Below, piece after piece: positions 8,515-15,000 of a stretch of 15,000 bases of DNA (positions are counted from its first letter, which is position 1; each line of letters begins with the position of its first letter). A model generated the notes under the pieces. The model was given only the letters and a program-made list of their open reading frames with translations, searched no databases and had not been told where the DNA came from. A program made the translations under genes and the position numbers. The DNA lies in the NCBI RefSeq assembly GCF_964340395.1, contig NC_135557.1, positions 23,493,725 through 23,508,724 of the forward strand, in the 5' to 3' direction. Source of the DNA: Glandiceps talaboti. Its lineage: Eukaryota; Hemichordata; Enteropneusta; Spengelidae.

Positions 8515-8835
8515 CTATTACCCATAATTTAGCCACGGCTCTCTTTGTTACATCAGATATTGACCCACATGTATAATAGCTCTCGTGGTCAATGGTAGTG
8601 TTAGGTATCAGCAGGTTGAATTCCAAAGAGTCTTCGCCAATAATTTCAAACCCTGCCCTTTCAGAGTTCTTCCCTATCGTTAGTACACACGCTTTATCAT
8701 TTATCCATGCCACAGTATAGCCAGGTGTGGTGTGATAACTACAGTTTAACTGTGAACTGTAACCTACGATGCCTATGGTTTCCACTGGTACCTCGTTAAA
8801 GTTGTCCACTTGCCCACAAATGAAATTTACTGCCA
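8515..8835 (-). CDS. Ig V-like domain exon of minus-strand gene (exon 2)
   Basis: 321 nt bounded by an acceptor (ATATTCACAG on minus, ending at 8836) and a donor (GTGAGT from 8514). Both boundaries are phase 1, the usual arrangement for shuffled Ig domains. With the plus-copy numbering, the domain has Cys6, a B-strand Cys31 (QLNCSY), Trp43 (VAWIN) and an F-strand Cys89 (YYTCG), with 58 residues between the core cysteines, fitting a V-set fold. Sequons occur at NCS and NTT. An extra Cys49 replaces Glu of the plus copy, a possible free thiol or additional disulfide. It should be an extracellular recognition or adhesion domain; the ligand is unknown. No C2-like partner exon is found further left in the window. 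Confidence 0.85.
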
Positions 8836-9064
8836 CTGTGAATATAATTATATTTTAAATACATGACTACCCTTGTTCTTGGTACATACTTGTGATAATA
8901 ATAACATTCTACTCCAAAATCTGGTAGAAATTGATGCTCACCCGAAACCCTGAGGTTGACGGGGTCAACAGAACGTTCGCGTGAACATTACCTGACAGTA
9001 GAATCGTACGATGCATGACGCCCTGGTGTCCGCGCTGTCACAGCCATGCTCTTTTCGTTTTTTA

Positions 9065-9800
9065 TTTAGGAGCCCAAGCGTATGGCCTTGGGCCCCTATT
9101 TGTGTTTATAGGGTTTTTCATTCTTCTTCTTTCTTCTTCTGCCTGTTTTTTCTTTTTTTTTTAGCTTGAAGTAGAAAACGGTTGCCTGTAAACCCTTCAA
9201 ACGTGGTAGGCATCAGGGACCATAAGTACTCATACAACGAGCCACTGAGGAATTTGGGGTTGGTCACATATTGGATTTCGTGGAAATCTTAAAACGATTT
9301 TTTTTTCTCGAAACCTAGGTTCCAGTTAGCTCGAAAATTTGGTACGTAGTATGAATGTCCCTTGCCCTTTTACTTTTAATTTTGTCAATAAAATCGCATG
9401 CGGTCACATGCCTTGGTGGCCATATTGGATTTTCGAAAGCATCATTTTCCTTTAAAAATCTTCTTCTCCAGAACAAGCGGTCCATTTGGTGTGATCTTTT
9501 GTGCATAGCATAATCTAACGTAAGTGATGTCTTTCAAATTCAAGAAAATTGTTGTAATCGATTGCCCACTACGGCGGCCATATTGGACTCTACAAACATT
9601 GAAAAAATGACAACTTCTCCTAAGCACTCCACTGATTAACTTGCACTTTGGCAAATATAACCTACTACTTGACTAATTTAATGTTTGTAAACAAGAAAAA
9701 AATCAACGCATAGTGTCATGGCAATCATAGGTTTAATAAATCCATTGGCGGCCATCTTGGATTTTCCTCCTAATCACCTCCTTCACCTCTGAAACCAGTG
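9065..9800. repeat. Internally periodic GGCCATNTTGGA repeat with leading hairpin
   Basis: It starts with a hairpin (GCCCAAG 9073-9079, CTTGGGC 9087-9093) and a CTT-rich tract (9120-9165). Four variants of a GG.GGCCATATTGGATTT box follow, with TTGGA at 9271, 9425, 9583 and 9757, so the spacing is 154-174 bp. Between boxes there are loosely similar segments such as CTTCTTCTCC.GAAC and TTTGGTN..GT. It looks like a dispersed non-coding repeat built from diverged tandem monomers. The open frames on minus here have no motifs. Confidence 0.6.
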
Positions 9801-9952
9801 TATGTATAACTTTACAATTTGGAGTGTAGAAGGGAGACTACTCTAACCTCCATGCAGCACATCATTATCTGATGGGCAAACCGCTTGGTCCCAGCACCGC
9901 AGCACCCACGGCAATATGATGAACAAAGCAGTGATATCAGGTAATAACCTCA

Positions 9953-10174
9953 TTATACATACATACATACATACACACATACATACATGCATACATACAT
10001 ACATACATACACACATGCATACATACATACATACATACATACATACATACACACATACACACATACATCCATACATACATGCATACATACATACATACAT
10101 ACATGCATGCATGCATGCATGCATACATACATACATACATACATACATACATACATACATACATACATACATAC
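9953..10174. repeat. (CATA)n tetranucleotide array with CATG and CACA variants
   Basis: About 55 units of CATA, with interspersed CACA and a block of five CATG/GCAT units near 10104-10122. All open frames over this interval are repeat translations (Tyr-Ile-His or Met-Tyr-Val-Cys) and are not genes. Confidence 0.97.
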
Positions 10175-10252
10175 TAGTTCTGGATGTATATGCTATGGTC
10201 GACACGTCAAATTGAAATTTGTATATGGACGGCAGTTTGTATTAATACTTAC

Positions 10253-10289
10253 ATGCAAACGTAATAATCGGCAACAGTTTCAGCTTCAT
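10253..10289 (-). CDS. Predicted signal-peptide exon of minus-strand Ig gene (exon 1)
   Basis: ATG at 10289-10287 opens 12 codons, MKLKLLPIITFA, plus one base, then a strong donor GTAAGT (10252-10247). The phase-1 end fits the phase-1 acceptor of the V-like exon. The split codon becomes Leu and the sequence goes on [12 protein letters not shown]. The combination is a textbook secretory signal: basic n-region (K2, K4), hydrophobic core across the junction, probable cleavage near the ICG/QVD area. The start is chosen because it is the Met directly before the hydrophobic run. Transcription evidence is not available, so the exon is inferred from phase and peptide character. Confidence 0.6.
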
Positions 10290-10706
10290 TTGCACTATTA
10301 ATAAATATATCATATGCATGGAAGTGTCGTCTTCCTCACCGATGCCAGATGGTAACTATATTCACAATTTGATGGTACAAATTCACTGAAACAAAAGTCG
10401 TTTCAAAATCCATTGACCGTCATACCGTTTCCTGTTGCAATTGTTTGGTAATTTAGACATCTGCTCTAACTTCTTGCTCACGACATCTCCGTGACAGCGC
10501 CACCAATGTCATGCACAACTGTCCATGATGTGAAAGGCCAAGCAGGTTCATACATAGAACTGTTTGGAGGTTTTGTACAGGTCAAACTACTAATGATACT
10601 AGCTTTCGTGGTGTTGATTGGAAACAACCGTGTGCTGCGAAAACGACTACAAATAGCTCAATCGGGATAGAACAGTATTTGTGCCGTATGCTATGATTGT
10701 AGGAGT
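10290..10706. promoter_or_regulatory. Candidate bidirectional promoter between divergent Ig genes
   Basis: 417 bp separate the two predicted start codons, which point away from each other. A TATTTATTAATA-like A/T stretch sits close to the minus start (about 10295-10310). It is too near the ATG to serve as a TATA box unless transcription starts further inside. No CpG-rich stretch or classical TATA box at standard distance is obvious. Untranslated first exons could exist upstream of either start, so the promoter assignment is an inference from geometry. Confidence 0.35.
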
Positions 10707-10755
10707 ATGAGGAAAAATCAATTGATTATTCGATATTTCGGACTGCTGCTTACAA
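10707..10755 (+). CDS. Predicted signal-peptide exon of plus-strand Ig gene (exon 1)
   Basis: ATG at 10707 opens 16 codons, MRKNQLIIRYFGLLLT, plus one base, followed by donor GTAAGT at 10756-10761. Phase 1 matches the V-like exon at 11451. The split codon becomes Ile and the sequence continues [12 protein letters not shown] basic n-region (R2, K3) and the run LIIRYFGLLLTIAV give a plausible signal peptide, slightly weaker than that of the minus gene because of the internal Arg. It does not look homologous to the minus-strand signal exon. Inferred from phase, donor strength and peptide character. Confidence 0.5.
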
Positions 10756-11450
<695 letters not shown>

Positions 11451-11771
11451 TTGCAGTAGATTTCATTTGTGGGCAAGTGGACAACTTTAACGAGGTACCA
11501 GTGGAAACCATAGGCATCGTAGGTTACAGTTCACAGTTAAACTGTAGTTATCACACCACACCAGGCTATACTGTGGCATGGATAAATAATCAAGCCGAGG
11601 TACTGACGATAGGGAAGAACCCTGAAAGGGCAGGGTTTGAAATTATTGGCGAAGACTCTTTGGAATTCAACCTGCTCATACTTAACACTACCATTGACCA
11701 CGAGAGGTATTATACGTGTGGGTCAATATCTGAGGTAACAAAGAGAGCCGTGGCTAAATTATGGGTAATAG
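11451..11771 (+). CDS. Ig V-like domain exon of plus-strand gene (exon 2)
   Basis: 321 nt between ATATTCACAG and GTGAGT (11772), phase 1 at both ends. The 106 whole codons contain Cys6, Cys31 in QLNCSY, Trp43 in VAWIN, a Leu-rich E strand (LEFNLLI, about 70-76) and Cys89 in YYTCG, with KLWVI as G strand. The core Cys-Cys distance of 58 residues fits a V-set domain. NCS (30) and NTT (78) are potential N-glycosylation sites. It is an inverted near-copy of 8515-8835. It is followed after a 969-nt intron by a C2-like exon, so the product is a signal peptide, a V-like domain, a C2-like domain and more beyond the window: a surface or secreted recognition/adhesion protein. Specific orthology is not recognised. 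Confidence 0.87.
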
Positions 11772-12740
11772 GTGAGTTCTAAAGAAATATTATAGTACTG
11801 TACAAGGTGCATTGTTTCTAATATGTTACAACCAGGTAGTATCATGGTACTTCTTTCCATTGTAACTATTCGTGTGAAGTGGTCATCATTCCTCAAAAAG
11901 TGTGCTTAACAATATTGCAATAAGGGGAAATAATTAAGTTATAAATGATTATTGTCGTTATTCCTCCAATGAAAGTCGTATAAGAATTCACAATATAAGT
12001 ATTTGTGACAGTTGACATAAATTAACATCTAAATTTGAAAGAGCAGGGTCTACTTCTGAATCGTTACAATATCTTTACCTAGAGTCTTGTCAATTTATAT
12101 GAAACTTTACACTTGGAAGGAGTTTTTTTGCTCATTTAGTCGGAACATACTTGTGAACTCGTCTTGAGAGTCGTAGTGACAAAAGCCCCTTTATTCTCTC
12201 ATATTTTCCCTGACTGGATGAAGAAAGCTATTGGGGAATAACATATAATAATACCATGAAGAAGTCAAGTTGAACCAAATAATGTGGAATGTATACTCTG
12301 GATGTTCTACGTCATGAAAATTGCTATTACTTCTTTTCCGATTTTTATTTGATATTACTGGCGCTGGTATCATAATTATGTTATTATCCAATATCTTTCT
12401 TTATTCAGCCTGAATGCACCTGTGACTTGAGAGTTTAGACATTACTGATCTATCAACTCGGAGTGACAAAGCCCCCATTAGGCCGAACAAAACAATTTTA
12501 GGGAAAAACATATAAAGATAGTATTCAATTTGAACTTTTGTTCCAAACACAACTAGAAAATTTACCTGAAATTTTCGACTGTACACTTCAGTCTTTGTCA
12601 ACAGATTGACCCACTATTCAGCACACGTAAAGTTCAAATTGAATACTATGGTTTACCAACACAGATGAATTTCCATTTGAAAACATATAAAGATGCTTGC
12701 ACTCTAATTGCTAATTTCGGAATATGTTTGTGATACATAG
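11772..12740 (+). other. Intron 2 of plus-strand Ig gene (predicted)
   Basis: 969 nt between the V-like and C2-like exons, GTGAGT donor and ACATAG acceptor. It contains a perfect 21-bp inverted repeat (12518-12538 with 12629-12649) and loosely repeated segments (12160-12190 resembling 12450-12475, 12230-12270 resembling 12497-12535), suggestive of decayed small transposons. No coding exon was recognised. Confidence 0.55.
12518..12649. repeat. 21-bp perfect inverted repeat with 90-bp loop
   Basis: ATAGTATTCAATTTGAACTT plus one T at 12518-12538 is exactly mirrored at 12629-12649. ACATATAAAGAT occurs next to the left arm (about 12508-12519) and again directly at about 12682-12693. It may be the core of a small foldback or MITE-like insertion, with borders not fixed. 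Confidence 0.7.
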
Positions 12741-13028
12741 ATAGTGGACCATCCTGTGATGTGTATCCCTCACATTACGTTGAGGTTGGTACAGAGGTTA
12801 TGATGAACTGTTCAATACCTAAAGGTGCACCCCCGGGAGAATTGGTTTGGTATGACGACAATGGGGATGGACAGAGAGGAGGGAATAAATCAACCAATCT
12901 GTGGACAAAGGTTTTTACAAAAGAAGATAACGGCACAAGATTAAATTGTGAACTTGACCATAAAACACTCCCACCACCTGGAGGAAACAGAGTCAATTGC
13001 AAAGATGACAGAATAATCATTGTACAGT
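12741..13028 (+). CDS. Ig C2-like domain exon of plus-strand gene (exon 3)
   Basis: 288 nt between TGATACATAG and GTGAGT (13029), phase 1 at both ends, so it can follow the V-like exon without a frame change. The 95 whole codons hold Cys23 (MMNCSIP), Trp36 (LVWYDD), the KEDNGTRLNC block with Cys69, and extra Cys5 and Cys86 that could form a second disulfide. The W and DNG..L.C pattern fits a C2-type domain such as those of nectin, Kirre or CD80-like proteins. Sequons are NCS, NKS and NGT. The alternative acceptor four bases downstream would break the phase, so 12741 is preferred. The gene must continue past the window, because no transmembrane exon or terminal stop follows. Confidence 0.8.
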
Positions 13029-13139
13029 GTGAGTTTCTTTTCATCAGTATGACATATCGTGTGGGTATTGAATTATGATATAGAAATAGCGTCAGTGGTA
13101 GACTAGAGATGTAAACATACAGCACCCCCCCCCCACACA

Positions 13140-13142
<3 letters not shown>

Positions 13143-13230
<88 letters not shown>
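13143..13230. repeat. (TA)n array, about 44 units
   Basis: It directly abuts the AGTTTTGG end of the first ribozyme-bearing copy at 13231. Confidence 0.98.
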
Positions 13231-13234
<4 letters not shown>

Positions 13235-13260
13235 TTGGTAGTACTGGAACTCTTTCTTGG

Positions 13261-13301
13261 GTGTAACTCGGAGTTTCACGCATATTGCGATCATCAGACA
13301 C
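13261..13301 (-). ncRNA. Hammerhead-like ribozyme, copy A
   Basis: Read on minus: GTGT, CTGATGA, a stem II CGCA-AUA-UGCG flanked by U and U, GAAA, a tiny stem III CU-CCG-AG, UU, ACAC. This gives the conserved CUGAUGA...GAAA core, with stem I made by GUGU/ACAC and cleavage expected after the UU. The sequence outside stem I differs from the other copies (CCTC before GTGT) because the copy is truncated. Confidence 0.65.
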
Positions 13302-13304
13302 ACG

Positions 13305-13307
<3 letters not shown>

Positions 13308-13370
<63 letters not shown>
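13308..13370. repeat. (TA)n array between ribozyme copies A and B
   Basis: About 31 TA units fill the gap between the truncated copy A and the full copy B, which lie 140 bp apart in the same orientation. Confidence 0.98.
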
Positions 13371-13374
<4 letters not shown>

Positions 13375-13400
13375 TTGGTAGTACTGGAACTCTTTCTTGG

Positions 13401-13441
13401 GTGTAACTCGGAGTTTCACGCATATTGCGATCATCAGACAC
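13401..13441 (-). ncRNA. Hammerhead-like ribozyme, copy B
   Basis: Identical core to copy A: on minus CTGATGA (complement of 13431-13437), GAAA (complement of 13414-13417) and ACAC/GTGT closing stem I. It continues upstream on minus into CAGAG as in the plus-strand copy, so it keeps the natural outer part of stem I. Confidence 0.68.
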
Positions 13442-13864
13442 TCTGAGGCCTACTCTCTGGGTGTGCTGTATATATAGAGTGTAGACAATAGAAATACCAT
13501 CACTATTGTCTGTGTCGGTGGGTAGGTGTTGTATGTGTGGAGGTGTTGGTTGTTATTGTGTGGGTTATTGGGTGCGGACAAGTAAGTGTTGGCGGGTTGT
13601 TCCATGTTGGGCTTAACGGGTTTAATAGTTTAGGTGATAGATGCTCTATTGAAGTTGGACAAATAAAACTCATTCTATAACTTATTATATAAACCCCAAC
13701 ATGGAACAACCCGCCAACACTTACTTGTCCGCACCCAATAACCCACACAATAACAACCAACACCTCCACACATACAACACCTACCCACCGACACAGACAA
13801 TAGTGATGGTATTTCTATTGTCTACACTCTATATATACAGCACACCCAGAGAGTAGGCCTCAGA

Positions 13865-13905
13865 GTGTCTGATGATCGCAATATGCGTGAAACTCCGAGT
13901 TACAC
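13865..13905 (+). ncRNA. Hammerhead-like ribozyme, copy C
   Basis: GTGT 13865-13868, CTGATGA 13869-13875, stem II 13876-13888 (CGCA/UGCG, loop AUA), GAAA 13889-13892, stem III CU-CCG-AG 13893-13899, UU 13900-13901, ACAC 13902-13905. Predicted self-cleavage follows 13901. If transcribed with the plus-strand Ig gene, this copy would be in the sense orientation within its intron. Stem II has a U-U apposition next to the core instead of the commoner G-C. Confidence 0.68.
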
Positions 13906-13994
13906 CCAAGAAAGAGTTCCAGTACTACCAAAACTATTACGCTCTGCCACTGCGGTATAGAGCACTGTCTTATAGCAGATTGATACTCACCGAG

Positions 13995-14200
<206 letters not shown>

Positions 14201-15000
14201 TCAGTATATTGACTTCATCCTCGACCCCATTTCTTTCCATTTTTCATTGCCATTTTTAAAATACTAAGCCATTTCTTGCATATGGTGTCATCGGCATACT
14301 TTTGTGGTATTTTAAATATGGCCAATTTCTTTAAAAATCATGTCAAAATGTCAGGCAGATCAATGGCATACAAAACTCTGCTTCACACTGATGCTCTTAT
14401 CACGTCCTTCTAAATGGTAGTGATATCTGGTGTGAAAATGTCCCATTTTGACATTAGAAGAGCCGAAAAATACACATTTTCGAGTATCTATATATTCATT
14501 AACTGATAAAGCCTTCTTGTCAGTATCTTAATATGTGATCCTAATATTACTGTTGATTCAGAATTTATCCGAAACAATTCTTCTGTCTGTCTGTCACACT
14601 GCCATAAAGTGTTTGAGGAGTATGTGTCTTCTACAAAGACTTGGTGGTAAAATAACTTAAACTCAAATGTTACTGGGCAGATTGGACTGACATTTGCTGG
14701 ATGTGTTCTAGGGATGTGTAGATGAAGAATAATGAAGAACATGCCGATCCTGGTTTGCAGAGTAGGAATACAATGCTCATTTAGGTCGTAGAAAGGTAGT
14801 TGGATAATGCGTCAAGCAATAACATATGAACACAAATGTGCATAGCAGACCCATAGCAATAAGCAGGAGTATCTTAATTTGTAAAGATGACAAAGATGGT
14901 TGATATTGTGATGTTGTCCTACCAATCAAACCCCCAGAAAGATACATCATCATTTATTTCCCAAGCTCTATACGGCTGCATCAAAAACTACATTGGCGCT
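14201..15000. other. Unannotated AT-rich stretch
   Basis: I see no Ig exon, transposon protein, RNA gene or clear repeat here. The minus-strand open frame 14488-14742 has no recognisable motif and no convincing splice sites. Confidence 0.4.

Larger units (their letters stand above)
8836..10252 (-). other. Intron 1 of minus-strand Ig gene (predicted)
   Basis: 1417 nt between the predicted signal exon and the V-like exon, with GTAAGT donor and CAG acceptor. It holds the repeat at 9065-9800 and the (CATA)n tract. The 47 nt next to the acceptor are nearly identical to those before the plus-strand V-like exon (four mismatches by my count), and similarity stops abruptly beyond them. Confidence 0.5.
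13231..13935. mobile_element. Hammerhead-bearing repeats, Penelope-like element or retrozyme pieces
   Basis: A 71-bp segment starting AGTTTTGGTAGTACTGGAAC occurs at 13231-13301 and 13371-13441 and, reverse-complemented, at 13865-13935. The latter two belong to 241-bp arms of a perfect inverted repeat. The first copy is cut short by (TA)n. Each segment holds a hammerhead-like core with a very short stem III. Known: such type I hammerheads occur in tandem in Penelope-like element terminal repeats and in animal retrozymes. No GIY-YIG or RT coding is visible here, so only non-coding ends are present. Sequence between copies A and B is almost entirely (TA)n. Confidence 0.6.
13371..13935. repeat. 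Perfect 241-bp inverted repeat with 83-nt loop
   Basis: 13371-13611 and 13695-13935 are exact reverse complements by my base-by-base reading. The loop (13612-13694) contains AATAAA and an AT-rich end. Each arm has the ribozyme core at its outer side and a GT/AC-rich section (GGTGGGTAGGTG and similar) at its inner side. Beyond the arms the left side is (TA)n, while the right side continues into unique sequence for about 60 bp (13936-13995), then (TA)n. The Pro/Asn/Thr-rich open frames over the arms are probably not coding. Confidence 0.93.

Noticed and set aside
9843-10301. Several open frames of 71-120 residues on both strands
   Set aside because: They are translations of the (CATA)n array and its variants; the repeat has no stops in most frames.
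12775-13125. Minus-strand 116-residue open frame
   Set aside because: It is antisense to the C2-like exon, whose Cys/Trp pattern and splice sites are clear on plus.

Overview
The window looks like nuclear DNA of an invertebrate metazoan. It is AT-rich, gene-poor, loaded with microsatellites and broken non-LTR retrotransposons, and its only host-like coding pieces are short exons with phase-1 GT-AG boundaries that encode extracellular immunoglobulin (Ig) domains. No operon, ribosome-binding-site pattern or dense bacterial coding is present. Nothing in the sequence alone fixes the phylum; a marine deuterostome, cnidarian or lophotrochozoan would all fit.

Layout. 28-90: (TCA)n. About 257-2050 (+): a decayed LINE of the CR1/Rex1/jockey type (endonuclease, linker, reverse transcriptase remnants), interrupted by a 259-bp TA-flanked MITE at 981-1239 and a tetranucleotide tract at 1510-1607. 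2411-2610: a 20-bp, ten-copy minisatellite. 2672-2872 (-): an unidentified open exon-like stretch. 3419-6480 (-): a second, much better preserved but frameshifted and 5'-truncated LINE. About 7465-8460 (+): remnants of a third LINE, with an RT fragment and an A-rich 3' end.

8515-13028: the most interesting part. Two Ig-superfamily genes appear to lie head to head. The minus-strand gene has a predicted signal-peptide exon (10253-10289) and a V-like Ig exon (8515-8835). The plus-strand gene has a predicted signal-peptide exon (10707-10755), a V-like Ig exon (11451-11771) and a C2-like Ig exon (12741-13028). Every junction is phase 1. The start codons are separated by only 417 bp, a candidate shared bidirectional promoter. 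The two V-like exons are the same length (321 nt) and differ at 16 positions by my count, yet the signal exons and most of the flanking intron do not look related. This suggests gene conversion or exon-restricted inverted duplication. Both products should enter the secretory pathway and be secreted or surface recognition/adhesion proteins; transmembrane and cytoplasmic exons are not in the window.

13143-14104, inside the downstream intron of the plus gene: three copies of a hammerhead-ribozyme-like core (two on minus, one on plus), a perfect 241-bp inverted repeat with an 83-nt loop, and three long (TA)n tracts. This is best explained as pieces of a Penelope-like element or animal retrozyme. 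From 14105 to the end I see a short hairpin-bearing tandem repeat and otherwise nothing recognisable.
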